The notes under the pieces: generated by a model
What the model was told of the DNA's origin: nothing
Seen by the model: only the letters and a program-made list of their open reading frames with translations
The model's database searches: none
Assembly (NCBI GenBank): GCA_012841575.1
Contig: DUUL01000030.1
Location: 1 to 39,783, forward strand
Direction: 5' to 3'
DNA length: 39,783 nucleotides
Source: Candidatus Moraniibacteriota bacterium
GTDB lineage: Bacteria; Patescibacteriota; Minisyncoccia; Moranbacterales; DUUL01
Translations under genes and position numbers: made by a program
Part shown: positions 1-9,400 of the stretch, in pieces
Layout of the letters: each line of letters starts with the position of its first letter
How positions within the stretch are numbered: the first letter of the stretch is position 1

Positions 1-950
1 TCCTCACCTTCAATTGGATAAAAACTAGCATACACCATCGGCTTAACTTCCTTATATCCAGCTAATGGCTTAATTTGATTAACTGACTGACTTAACTCTG
101 GAGTTAAAAAATGAGAATTAAAAATTGTAATTGTATCCCCCACTCGACACTCCTTTACGCTCTTTAGACCTGTAGCAATGTAACCAATGTCGCCTGTTTT
201 AAGTTTTTCAGATTTAACTAGTTGTGGCTTAAATCTTCCCACCTCAATCACATGCGCCTTTCCCTTAGTTGCCATAAAAAAAATATCATCCTCTCCTACT
301 AATTCTCCATCTACAATTCGCACATAAGCCAAAACGCCCTTGTAGGTGTCATATTTACTATCAAAAATTAAAGCCCGTAAAGGTTTGTTTTTCCCTCCCT
401 GGGGAGCCGGCACCTTATTAACAATTGCTTCTAAAACACTATCTACTCCCGTCCCAGTTTTTCCAGAGGCACACAAAATCTCTTCCTCTTTACATCCCAA
501 GATATTAATTAATTCTCTTTTAGTCTTAGGTAAATCACTGTTGGGTAAATCAATTTTATTGGCTACTGGAATAATTTCCAACCCTTGTTCAATCGCCTGG
601 TACAAATTTGCCAATGTTTGCGCTTGCACTCCTTGGGTTGAATCTACTAATAAAATTGCTCCCTCTACTGCCGCTAAACTTCTTGATACTTCATAACCAA
701 AATCAACATGTCCTGGCGTATCGATTAAGTTTAGCTCATACTCTTGTCCATCTTTTGCCTCATAATGCATTGTTGCTGGCTGAAGCTTAATTGTAATCCC
801 ACGCTCTTGTTCTAACTCCATCATATCTGTCATTTGCTCAGTTACCTTCCGTTTCTCAACTGCTCCTGTCATCTCTAAAAGCCGATCCGACAAGGTGGAT
901 TTTCCATGATCAATATGGGCAATAATACAAAAATTACGAATGTTTTTCAT
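1..950 (-). CDS. lepA: Elongation factor 4 (LepA), N-terminal part, cut by the left window edge
   Basis: Translational GTPase that binds ribosomes and is thought to act on stalled or mis-translocated complexes. About 316 residues are visible of a family length near 600, so the C-terminal half lies outside the window. The protein starts MKNIRNFCIIAHIDHGKST, which contains the P-loop; the switch-II DTPGHVD, the NKID guanine-binding motif and a CASGKTGTGVD stretch follow, and then the start of domain II. The order and the AHIDHGKST form are characteristic of LepA rather than EF-G or TypA. The ATG at 948-950 is the family start and is preceded by an A/T-rich leader without a Shine-Dalgarno sequence. 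No gene overlaps it; plus-strand reading frames here are shadows. Confidence 0.97.
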   Translation of the reverse strand, partial: MKNIRNFCIIAHIDHGKSTLSDRLLEMTGAVEKRKVTEQMTDMMELEQERGITIKLQPATMHYEAKDGQEYELNLIDTPGHVDFGYEVSRSLAAVEGAILLVDSTQGVQAQTLANLYQAIEQGLEIIPVANKIDLPNSDLPKTKRELINILGCKEEEILCASGKTGTGVDSVLEAIVNKVPAPQGGKNKPLRALIFDSKYDTYKGVLAYVRIVDGELVGEDDIFFMATKGKAHVIEVGRFKPQLVKSEKLKTGDIGYIATGLKSVKECRVGDTITIFNSHFLTPELSQSVNQIKPLAGYKEVKPMVYASFYPIEGE

Positions 951-1309
951 GTTAAAAAGTATAGCCAAGAAAATACATTAAAGCAACATCTAACAACACT
1001 CCATCCACTCATTTATACATTGCTTCATATTAAAATTTATGTTTCTATAAAATAGCGTTGGTCTTTCTCAAAATTAACAGTGGGATGAAAAATAAAGAAA
1101 AAAGAGAAGAAAAATTGTATTAAGGAAGATTTCTTCTGCCGAATTTGCGGAGGGAGAGAGTATCGAAGCAAAATTAATTCCAATGAGATATGCGCTTTTT
1201 TTATTCAAAAGCATTATCTTCTCTTAATTAACCAGCTTATTAAAAACAGCCTGTATTTAGAGATACAGACTGTTAATTAAAAGATTGAACAGACTTAACC
1301 TAACTCTCT
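951..1309. other. Gene-free stretch between lepA and the 280-aa gene
   Basis: This is 359 bases without a credible reading frame on either strand. It holds the hairpin terminator at 1241-1274 and must contain the lepA promoter on the minus strand. I could not find a well-spaced -35/-10 pair there. Nothing else is recognisable. Confidence 0.6.
1241..1274 (-). terminator. Rho-independent terminator after the 280-aa gene
   Basis: A 12-bp inverted repeat (1245-1256 with 1263-1274, one G-U pair on the minus transcript, 6-nt loop) is followed on the minus strand by a T run (complement of 1241-1245). It lies just after the stop at 1310 and so closes the transcript of the two upstream minus-strand genes. 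Confidence 0.75.
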
Positions 1310-2152
1310 CTACTCCTGTCTAGCTTTTTTTACAATCCCTTCTGCAACCCTTCCCGTTCCCTTGGGTTGCTCATCTTTATTAAAATTAAAACTAAAACTT
1401 GGTGGATCGATTGTTCTCCTCTCTCCACTCACTTCTTTTTTGGCAAAAATTTGCTCTTCAGTTTTCGGCAAAACTTCTCGCTCTCCTGCTCCTTCACCCT
1501 CCTCTTGCTTAATCGCTCCAGCTGCCATTACTTCAAACAAACTTGATTCAACTAGCCACTTCAAGTCGACCCCCTCTCGCCTCATCATATCAATGACCGC
1601 ATTAACCTCTGCAGCAGGAAATCTACGACCGTCACTGGCATCTAATATTCTAAATTTAGAAACAGCTTCTTTTACTTCTGGCCAATCACCTGCCTTCTTC
1701 ATAGCATCATACAAATCGGGACCTTGCTTTCCGCTAAAAATTGATTGTATAGAATCCATAAACCCCTCCCTAAACTGCTCTCTAATTTTCTCTGATTGAC
1801 TTAACTTTGATTCAGTTTTAAGAGATGTGCTCTCAACATTCCCTTCTAGATAATTAAAAAAGTTCCTTTTAGCACTATCAAAACTAATTCTTCCGTGATG
1901 CTCTACTAAGTCAAGAAGGCCCAGTAAATGCCTTTCATTGTAAACAGCTCCACTAGAACCAACCAATTCTCCTTTACTTTGAATATAGTTTTTTACATCA
2001 TCATAACTCTCTGCTTTTTTTAAAACCGAAGTTAATTCATCTTCATTCCCAAGAAAAACATCCCTTAAATCACTTTCAATCATTTCTCTTGCGGTTTTCG
2101 GTTTTTCTCTCTTATTTTTATTCTCACCAGGCACCTCAAAACGAAACTGCAT
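1310..2152 (-). CDS. Uncharacterised 280-aa protein with an internal tandem duplication
   Basis: I do not recognise this family. The protein is soluble with no signal peptide or membrane segment. Two regions, about residues 24-87 and 132-194, align with each other: an acidic helix with (D/G)xxxLxxxxKKAxxxxxVK, then a variable loop, then a helix ending in LxxxxxxxG. It therefore looks like a duplicated domain of about 65 residues joined by a linker. The C-terminal 70 residues are charged, Glu/Lys/Pro-rich and probably disordered. The gene starts 16 bases after the stop of the O-antigen-ligase-like gene and is followed by a terminator, so the two are probably cotranscribed. The leader is AT-rich with no Shine-Dalgarno sequence. 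Confidence 0.8.
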   Translation of the reverse strand: MQFRFEVPGENKNKREKPKTAREMIESDLRDVFLGNEDELTSVLKKAESYDDVKNYIQSKGELVGSSGAVYNERHLLGLLDLVEHHGRISFDSAKRNFFNYLEGNVESTSLKTESKLSQSEKIREQFREGFMDSIQSIFSGKQGPDLYDAMKKAGDWPEVKEAVSKFRILDASDGRRFPAAEVNAVIDMMRREGVDLKWLVESSLFEVMAAGAIKQEEGEGAGEREVLPKTEEQIFAKKEVSGERRTIDPPSFSFNFNKDEQPKGTGRVAEGIVKKARQE

Positions 2153-2168
2153 AATTTTATTAATTTAA

Positions 2169-4928
2169 CTAGTTATTATTTTCCTCACTGTCTTCTTCAG
2201 ATGATTCTGTTGATACATTACCTTCTAATTGTTCTTGAGATGGAGTGGCTTCCTCTGGAATTTGCTGTCGTTCAAAGTCAGGGTTAATCATCAGTTGATC
2301 TTGAGAAGTACTCTCATCTGACACTGAAGGCTGCTCTTCATCTAACTCTTTTTCATTCTGACTTCTTATTGGCTGCTCCATATTAGCACTCTGTTGCAAC
2401 CCATCCAGTGCCTTCCTGCCGCTCTCTAAGTTAGTAATTATCTTCTTAACCTCTTCATTGTCGGGATTAAGTTCGGCAATTTTTTTGAACTGCTCTATTG
2501 CCCCCTGTCGACTACCTTCTTCGTCTAAAATCAAGCCTAGGAAATAGCGCGCATTAGAGTAGTTATTATCTAAAACTAAAGCACTTTCAAATTCCTTTTT
2601 AGCCTCACTCATATCTTTATCTCGATAATAGATCAGGCCCAAACGAAATGGGATTAGTGGATCATTAAAGAATATTTGCTTATTCCTTTTTTCCTCTTCA
2701 ATTGCTTGTGCTATCTCACCTCTTCGCTCATAAATTCCCACAATCAAGAAGCGAGCTGGTGAAAAATCGGGCTTAATTGATAAGGCTTTTTCCGCCTGCT
2801 CTTTAGCTAATGCCAGATTCTTATTCGCCTCTTCAGAAAGCTGAGGCTTTCCCTCTCCTGCACCACTTGCTTGATTTTTTGCAATCTCCACATCTGCCAT
2901 TGTCAGATAAATATTGGCCAACCTTTGATACAAAACTGCATTAAATGGATCGTATTTTAAGGCATTTTGATAAAATTCTATTGCTTTTTGATCAGCATCA
3001 TCCATGGTTAAAAGCACCCCCTCATAAACCTGAGCAGTGGCAACTTGATTATCAGCATTAGTTAAATCAAGAAGGCGCGCTTGATCAACTGCTTGCTTAG
3101 CTCCAATAATCATATTGCTTACAAAGGCAGAATCGTCTGCACTCAAGTCCTGTCCCTTTTCTACTACCCGTTGGTTAGCAATGGCAAATAAAACATTAGA
3201 CATATTGCGATAATAAACATCTCGATTGGGATCAATCTGAATTGCTTGTTCAATCTTGCCGGCTAATTCCTCTAATTTATTGCTATCACTAATTTGCATC
3301 GTCAATGCTTGGTTGAACTTAATCGCAGCAACAAATTTTTGGCTTTGTAGATATATTGCTGCCACCAAACCAATAATTGCTAAAACAAACACAAAAGATA
3401 AGACTAAAGATGATTTTGGAGTAGCTGAGTTAGTAACAAACTCTTTGGCTGCTTCATCAGAATTAAAAGATGACAATACTAAAAAGAGGGCAAGACTAAA
3501 CCACCACAACATCAATAAAGTAATGTTTGCAGGATAAAAGAATAAAACCAAGGTTAAGAAAAACCAAGTTAGCCCAACTCCCAAGAAAATATACCCGCCA
3601 TCAGTTCGATTTTCATGACGTGTTGCAATGGTTCGCACGACCTCTCGAAAAAAATAAACCGTACCGGAGCCAACCAGAAACAAAAAGGCTAACGCTCCCA
3701 AAATTCCAGTTGTTGAAACTAGGGTCAGAAAATAACTTGCTCCTGTAGAATAATTATCAATCCAATACTCCACTCCCTTGTTTATCGGCCGACCAAGCTT
3801 ATAAGCATGATCATAGTTAGCTGGGCCAAATCCCAAAAGCGGTTTCTGTTTAATTGATTTTAGTGCGATAGAAAAAGACGCCCCCTGTGCCAACACGGGC
3901 TCTCCTTGCAAGTTGGTCTTAATAATTGGCACTTTAAGTAAAGTTAGTAAGGCGAATATAACTAAAAAAACCATTGGTAAAATCTTGCCACGATTCTGTT
4001 CTACCCTACCTCGAGCAATTGTGATTCCCAAAAGAACTATCAAACAAATAATCAGTCCCAAATAAGTCAATTTCAAATTAATCACTACTAAAACATAGGC
4101 AAATAAAATAGAAAAAATGAAAGATGCCGCTCTTACAAAACCAGAAGTTTTACTTAAAAACATTCCTTGCGCCAGCAAAAATAAGGCCGCCGCATAAAAA
4201 CTAAAAGCATACACTGAGCCCACCGTTATCACAAAATAGAAACCGCTAAATCCATAAATTGACATCAGTCCCAAAATTGATGCTACTGCACCTCCTATTA
4301 ACAAAGTAAAAGCCAATAGAAAAGATTCTTTTTTGCCTTGAATATTATTAAAAATTAATAAAAATCCTGCTACAAAAAACAGCAGAGTGACAAAAGCTTC
4401 TCCCTCACCACCAAAATAACCCCAAAGACTTTGTTCCCGGTAGGCAGAAAAAATAGTACTTAAGGCATAAATACCCAACCAAACTACTACTGGTATTAAA
4501 ATAAAGTTATTGCGAAAACGAATTTCATTGCGCCAAGCCATCTGTCCCACCCAAGCTAAAAAGCCTACCCCAATAATCACTGAAAGTAAAAGCTGTTTAC
4601 TGATTCCAAAAACACTGGGCACATTCAATAAGAAAAACAAGGGCAATAGAAAAGCAGTTAGATAAATTGATAACTTTACAACCCAATCAACTATTTTCAA
4701 AGCTGGATTTTTGGGGGCTAGTTTTTGGTTATTCGTCGACCTAGTCGCCGCACGATTAATCGGGCCCGTTGGTCTGCCTTGAACATTTGGCTTAAGAGGA
4801 ATCCTAGTTGCTCTACTTTGAGCACTTGTAGTATTATTTAAAGTGGAAGAACTCTGAGGAGAGAAGACTTTTTTGCTAAAAAAATCATTGACTGATCTTT
4901 TTTTGTCGTCAGGGTGGAAGCTTTTCAT
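2169..4928 (-). CDS. O-antigen-ligase-like polytopic membrane protein with C-terminal TPR repeats
   Basis: Probable envelope glycan or protein-glycan ligase of the Wzy/WaaL/PglL superfamily. Residues 1-78 are a low-complexity cytoplasmic head. From about 80 to 487 there are roughly a dozen hydrophobic segments. The large extracytoplasmic loop contains KQKPLLGFGPANYDHAYK (360-377), the typical ligase loop motif with G-x-G-x-x-x-x. A further membrane segment lies at 507-527. TPR-like helical repeats follow (about 555-835; for example residues 770-835 with pattern A-x-x-x-(F/Y)-x-x-A-(L/I)-x-x-(D/N)-P/N), then an acidic disordered tail. The fusion of ligase and TPR suggests a scaffold or acceptor-binding role, but the substrate is unknown. 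It is the first gene of a unit with the 280-aa gene. Confidence 0.85.
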   Translation of the reverse strand: MKSFHPDDKKRSVNDFFSKKVFSPQSSSTLNNTTSAQSRATRIPLKPNVQGRPTGPINRAATRSTNNQKLAPKNPALKIVDWVVKLSIYLTAFLLPLFFLLNVPSVFGISKQLLLSVIIGVGFLAWVGQMAWRNEIRFRNNFILIPVVVWLGIYALSTIFSAYREQSLWGYFGGEGEAFVTLLFFVAGFLLIFNNIQGKKESFLLAFTLLIGGAVASILGLMSIYGFSGFYFVITVGSVYAFSFYAAALFLLAQGMFLSKTSGFVRAASFIFSILFAYVLVVINLKLTYLGLIICLIVLLGITIARGRVEQNRGKILPMVFLVIFALLTLLKVPIIKTNLQGEPVLAQGASFSIALKSIKQKPLLGFGPANYDHAYKLGRPINKGVEYWIDNYSTGASYFLTLVSTTGILGALAFLFLVGSGTVYFFREVVRTIATRHENRTDGGYIFLGVGLTWFFLTLVLFFYPANITLLMLWWFSLALFLVLSSFNSDEAAKEFVTNSATPKSSLVLSFVFVLAIIGLVAAIYLQSQKFVAAIKFNQALTMQISDSNKLEELAGKIEQAIQIDPNRDVYYRNMSNVLFAIANQRVVEKGQDLSADDSAFVSNMIIGAKQAVDQARLLDLTNADNQVATAQVYEGVLLTMDDADQKAIEFYQNALKYDPFNAVLYQRLANIYLTMADVEIAKNQASGAGEGKPQLSEEANKNLALAKEQAEKALSIKPDFSPARFLIVGIYERRGEIAQAIEEEKRNKQIFFNDPLIPFRLGLIYYRDKDMSEAKKEFESALVLDNNYSNARYFLGLILDEEGSRQGAIEQFKKIAELNPDNEEVKKIITNLESGRKALDGLQQSANMEQPIRSQNEKELDEEQPSVSDESTSQDQLMINPDFERQQIPEEATPSQEQLEGNVSTESSEEDSEENNN

Positions 4929-4963
4929 TATTTTTTATTTTATATGTATTTAATAATTAAAAT

Positions 4964-4992
4964 TTGATACAAATACGAAATAATTATATAAT
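4964..4992 (+). promoter_or_regulatory. Sigma70-type promoter for the PAP2-related gene
   Basis: TTGATA (4964-4969), 17-bp spacer, TATAAT (4987-4992), about 50 bases before the ATG at 5045. Confidence 0.7.
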
Positions 4993-5010
4993 AAAAGTAT
5001 AATTAAATAA

Positions 5011-5038
5011 ATTATAACAAATTTAAAAAATTAAGCAA
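5011..5038 (-). promoter_or_regulatory. Divergent promoter for the O-antigen-ligase-like gene
   Basis: On the minus strand TTGCTT (complement of 5033-5038), 16-bp spacer, TATAAT (complement of 5011-5016). The leader to the start at 4928 is about 75 nt. It overlaps the leader of the divergent plus-strand gene. Confidence 0.6.
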
Positions 5039-5044
5039 ATCAAA

Positions 5045-5482
5045 ATGGATATTTTACTCATCGTTTATATTCCAATTCTGGTGGGAGTCATCACTCAACT
5101 AACTAAATTTATTATCTTCTCCATTAAACATGGTATTAAATGGAACTACCTTTTCACTCATGGACATATGCCATCAATGCATAGTGCATTAGTTACCTCA
5201 CTAACGATTGTCATCGGTTACTTAGAAGGAATGAATAGCGGCATTTTTGCCTTTTCTTTAGTCTTTGCCCTAATCATCTTAGATGACGCTTTGAGAATAA
5301 GAATGCATTTGGGCGATCAGGGCCGCTATCTCAATATGTTAGTGCAAACTTTAAATTTAGACGATAAAAAGTATCCTCGCCTCAAGGAAAGAGTAGGCCA
5401 TCGTTGGCAAGAAGTTTTAGTGGGAGTTATCTATGGTGCTACACTCACTATTCTTTTAATTTATCTGACTAAATTTGTTTAG
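5045..5482 (+). CDS. Divergent PAP2 family membrane protein (DUF212/YuiD-like)
   Basis: A 145-aa integral membrane protein of the divergent PAP2 (acid phosphatase-related) family, whose members are usually 140-160 aa. Hydrophobic segments lie near residues 1-25, 47-80 and 120-142. The family motifs are present: HGHMPSMHSA (39-48, the PAP2-like P-S-x-H core), DDALRIR (80-86) and GHRWQEVLVGVIYG (118-131). The conserved histidines are compatible with lipid-phosphate chemistry, but the substrate is unknown. It is a monocistronic gene with its own consensus promoter and a hairpin terminator shared with the convergent neighbour. The start codon follows an A-rich leader without a Shine-Dalgarno sequence. 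Confidence 0.88.
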   Translation: MDILLIVYIPILVGVITQLTKFIIFSIKHGIKWNYLFTHGHMPSMHSALVTSLTIVIGYLEGMNSGIFAFSLVFALIILDDALRIRMHLGDQGRYLNMLVQTLNLDDKKYPRLKERVGHRWQEVLVGVIYGATLTILLIYLTKFV

Positions 5483-5520
5483 TTAAAGATTCCTATTTTA
5501 AGATTTGAAAGCTTAAAACA

Positions 5521-5548
5521 AAAGACCCGCTACCAAGCGGATCTTTTT
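5521..5548. terminator. Bidirectional hairpin terminator
   Basis: Stem of 11 bp with one mismatch (5521-5531 with 5536-5546, 4-nt loop) flanked by A and T runs, between the convergent genes ending at 5482 and 5577. Confidence 0.75.
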
Positions 5549-5576
5549 GAAAACATCTAAACTAGCTCAGCAAAGA

Positions 5577-5867
5577 CTAGCGTCTTTTTTTCTTTTTACT
5601 TCCACCTTTGCCCTTTCCCTTTCCGAGCATCACTCCTGCCACAGCTCCTAATGCCGCAGCAATCCCAGCACTAATCATAGTAGCTTTCTCTGGATTCTTC
5701 TTAACATAATTCTTGGCTTCTTTGTAATACTTTTCCATCTGACTTTTCACTTGTTCCATTTCCTTCTCCGCTGAATCTTTGACTTTGTTAATCTGATCAG
5801 TGGCCTTTTTTTGAGCCTCTTTAGCCACTTTTTTAGTCTTAGCGACCACTTTGTTTTTTTTCATCAA
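5577..5867 (-). CDS. YqjD/ElaB-like (DUF883-type) small membrane-anchored coiled-coil protein
   Basis: A 96-aa basic protein. Residues 1-57 are a Lys/Glu-rich amphipathic helix. Next is NPEKATMISAGIAAALGAVA (59-78) and a Gly-rich hydrophobic segment, and then a basic tail of Gly-Lys repeats and KKKKRR. This layout (long helix, then a glycine-zipper membrane anchor near the C-terminus) is that of the YqjD/ElaB or YtxH families; YqjD of E. coli binds ribosomes in stationary phase. It follows a YqjE-like gene by 28 bases, as in the enterobacterial yqjCDE cluster. The family call rests on architecture and context, not on diagnostic residues. A lysine-rich tail could bind nucleic acid or ribosomes. 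Confidence 0.7.
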   Translation of the reverse strand: MMKKNKVVAKTKKVAKEAQKKATDQINKVKDSAEKEMEQVKSQMEKYYKEAKNYVKKNPEKATMISAGIAAALGAVAGVMLGKGKGKGGSKKKKRR

Positions 5868-5895
5868 TAGTTTTATTAAATATTAATTAAATAGA

Positions 5896-6249
5896 TTAAC
5901 TGTTTATTTTCTTATTTGCAAAACTGAATAAAAACGCAACTAATAAAAAGAAAACTCCTAAAATCAAAAACCCTGTGCCAGGAAAATTAAAAACACTTTC
6001 TAAAATCAGAGCCAAGCCTATCAAGGAAAAGATAACTCCAGTCATAACAAGAAAGGATGTCGCAATTAGTTGCTTAACTCTGATAATCGTTTCATCAATT
6101 TTTGATTGCGTTTCTTCTTTTACCTGCTCAATAAAATTAGCCAAAAAACTACTTGTGAACTTGCTAGCGACCTCTCTAACGAAGAGCATTAGTCCGTCCT
6201 TAAAGGAATCTTCTTTCTTCTTAGCTTTTGATTTAGTTTTTCCCGCCAT
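5896..6249 (-). CDS. YqjE-like (holin superfamily III/DUF1469-type) membrane protein
   Basis: A 117-aa protein with a basic N-terminus, an amphipathic helix (about 15-60) and two adjacent transmembrane segments (about 64-83 and 92-113) ending in FANKKINS. This is the architecture of the YqjE/putative phage-holin superfamily III proteins, which despite the name are common cell-envelope proteins. It is the first gene of a two-gene unit with the YqjD-like gene and has its own near-consensus promoter at 6282-6310. Its function is unknown, but the pairing supports a shared membrane role. Confidence 0.72.
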   Translation of the reverse strand: MAGKTKSKAKKKEDSFKDGLMLFVREVASKFTSSFLANFIEQVKEETQSKIDETIIRVKQLIATSFLVMTGVIFSLIGLALILESVFNFPGTGFLILGVFFLLVAFLFSFANKKINS

Positions 6250-6281
6250 TTTATTTTTATTATTTAATTAGCTGTTTTTTA

Positions 6282-6310
6282 ATTATAGCATATTTTTAAA
6301 AAATAAGCAA
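6282..6310 (-). promoter_or_regulatory. Promoter for the YqjE/YqjD-like unit
   Basis: Minus strand TTGCTT (complement of 6305-6310), 17-bp spacer, TATAAT (complement of 6282-6287), about 30 bases before the start at 6249. Confidence 0.72.
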
Positions 6311-6332
6311 CCTAATTATTCAAAAATTATCT

Positions 6333-6360
6333 TTGCTTATTTTTGTTTTTAAGTTATAAT
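6333..6360 (+). promoter_or_regulatory. Promoter for the 1038-aa gene
   Basis: TTGCTT (6333-6338), 16-bp spacer, TATAAT (6355-6360), about 45 bases before the ATG at 6407. It lies back to back with the minus-strand promoter at 6282-6310. Confidence 0.7.
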
Positions 6361-6406
6361 ATCCTAAGCTATGGTGCATAGTCTTAGTATTTGTTTTTAG
6401 ACCTTT

Positions 6407-9400
6407 ATGTCTACTTCAAATAATTCACCCAAATCAAACACAAAAATTAAACCGAATTCAGAGCAAAAGCTAGAAGCAGAACTTTTTGCTACTGTTTGTG
6501 CTGATCGCAAAGATGAACCCTTCATTGGGGCTTTTGCACATAATGAGAAAAATATTTCTAAGCAAAAAAATGGACAACTATTCGGAATTGTTCAAGTTAC
6601 TGATCGTTCTGACAACTCTTCCTATCTGCCAAACTTGCTAATTCAGGTAATTAAAAAAGAATTTTATCGCTCACGTTATCGCAGTTTAGAGGAAAACTTT
6701 GAAGCAGCTTTACGTAAAGCCAATATCGACTTAGCTGACTTAGTAGAAAAAGAAATTGCACAATGGGTTGGACATCTAAATGTCGCGCTGGGTGCTCTTA
6801 AAAAAGATCAGTTCATTTTTACTATTTCTGGCGACGCCAAAATATTTCTAGCTCGCAATCAGCGCCTGGTTGACATCGGAAAAGATCTTAATGATGAAGA
6901 AAGCCTTAACCCAATTAAAACTTTTAATAATGTCTCTAGTGGCCAACTACAAGCAGGAGATAAAATAATCCTCCTGCCTGCCTCTGCCCTTAAAATCATT
7001 TCTACGGAAAATCTTCGCCGCCACCTAAGAACTCTTCCCTCTGATGAATTTGACAATTTATTAAAATCAACCATTGAGGCTGAGGGTAGCTATGAGTCAT
7101 TAGCAATTGTTAACCTACAAGATAAAACGAAAGAGCAACCTTTTCTTACAGAAATTACCAACAAACCAATGGGTAATTATTTTGGTGCACAAACTGAAGA
7201 GTCAGTTGTCGCTCTACCAGAAGAAGAATTGTCTGCTAGACTTTCTGAAAACCCCTTAATACCCTCCCTCGAAGACAAAGAGCCCGAAACCTCTCCATCT
7301 ACTGAAGAAAAAAATAACGACCTACTAACCCCGACCACTGCACTATTTAGTGATCAAACAGCGGCTGATCAATTATCAATAAATAAGACTACTGATCTTG
7401 ATTCAGAAAATACTTACGTTGATCAAGAAGAAACCTCTTTTGAAAGTGACACTTCAACTGCACATGAAAAAGAGAAATTTGACACAAAAGAACAGTTATC
7501 ACCATTTGAAGAACAACCAGAAATTTTTATCAGTGAAGATGATCATTTTGAAATAACACCTCCTCTTGAAAAAAGAAAAAAGACTAAAGAAAAGCTAGGA
7601 GGATTTCTAAAAAAGGCAAGTTTACTAAAAAGCTCTCTTACTGGCTTGCAAGAAAAGTTTATTGGGAAAAAAATAACATCAGAGGAAGAAAAAAAGCCAG
7701 ACGAAAGCCCGATTATTTCAAAAGAAAAAGGGGTGGACAATACTAAAGCATCTTTAAAGAAAAAGCCTTTAGCTAAAAAGGAAATCTCTACTTCTTCAAC
7801 TTCAACTAACTTAGAGCCTAAAAGCACTCTGGACTTTTTAACAGCTCTTAAGGCTGCTCAAATAAAAATTAAATCAGGAAGCTCTATTGTTACCACATCA
7901 GCAATTGCCTTTAGTAAAAAGGCTATTGATCAAGGCAAGATCATTGGCGGAAAAACAATTTCCCATCTAGACACTAGTACGAAAAACCTTACCGCCTGGA
8001 GCAAAAAAACGATTTCACAAACCAACAAGGCTGTAAAAAATAAGGAGCTTTGGAGGTCAGAAAAAAAGAAAAAGCTTTTGATTCAAGAAGTTTCTCGTCA
8101 GGAAGATGTTACTGAGGTAGTTTCAAGTCCAGAAAATATTGAAGAGGTTGTTTTAAATAATGGCACTAATCTAATCCTTGAATCTTCCCAAAAACTCCCT
8201 AAAAAAGAAAAGCCCAGTCATACTAAAGCAGTCGTGAGCAAACCAGAACCTGTCTTAATGGACGGCCTTCAGAGAAAACCAAGTCCTAAAAAACGATCTC
8301 GAAAATCAAAAAAAATTACTCACCTAGAGTCACCTATCCCAGAAGAAATTGACAACTTTGATGAATTTTTCGGAGAACTTAGTGCGGAAATTAAAGCCAA
8401 GGAAGAGAGAATGAAAAAGAAATTTGACAGCTTCTGGGAAGATGAATTGGAAAATACCAATGACTTCTTTAAAAAAGAGGCTGAGGAAGAATTAAAGCTT
8501 CCAAAAAAATCATCCTCTCAAGAGGAAAATAGTACGATCAAATCATCTCAAAAATCTGCCGCAATAAAAACACTTAAATACATTCTCCCTTTGTTGCTAA
8601 TTGGAGCAATCGCTGGTGGAACAATTTATTTCTGGCCTCAATTTAAAAAGCTAAATGAAAAAGTATCGACTAAAGAAACCTCAATAAAAGAAGAGCCAGT
8701 TAGTGTGCAACCAATAGAACCTTCGGAAGTAATAGAAAATAATTTAGAAAATGATTTAGGGGAAATAAGTAATGCACTAACTATTGGTCAAGCAAAAAAC
8801 TCAATTACTGCTTTGGGGCTTGCCGATGAGGTTGCCTTTGCAATAACGGATAACGGGGACTCGTTAATAGAGTTTAAAAATGATCAAGAAGTTGAAGTCT
8901 ATCCTCTCAGCAAAACTAATTCAACTACCAATGATTTAGTTTATTTAAATTCTCTAAAATTAATTATTATTCTAGGAGAAGATAATAAAGCTTTTCAGTC
9001 ATTCAGTCCAATTACAAAAAAAACAGAAAGTCAAAAAATTACTCTGCCAAACAATTTCAAGTTAGCTGGAGTTGGTTCATATTTAGACTACATTTATCTG
9101 CTGGATAAAAACACAGGGCAAATTTATCGTTACCCAAGAGCTGAGGGTGGATTTGGAGAAAGCAAGCAATGGCTTAAAAGTCCACTCCTAGATAAAGAAA
9201 TATTCGATATGGCAGTAGATGAAAAAATCCGCCTAATTCTTGCAGACGGCTCAATTGAAACTTTTGCTAATGGTAAAAGTGAAGACAAAACAATTATTAA
9301 AGATCTTTCTCCCAATAAAATTTTCACCCACAATGACTTGAAGTATTACTATTTGCTAGATAAAGCACAGGGCAAAATTGCACAGCTAGATAAATCTAAT

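Noticed and set aside
346-790. Plus-strand open frames of 116 and 60 codons over lepA
   Set aside because: They lie antisense to an unmistakable LepA coding sequence and have no protein-like composition.
5896-6249. Prophage holin
   Set aside because: The holin-superfamily label fits many ordinary YqjE-like proteins; no other phage genes are near and a YqjD-like partner follows.
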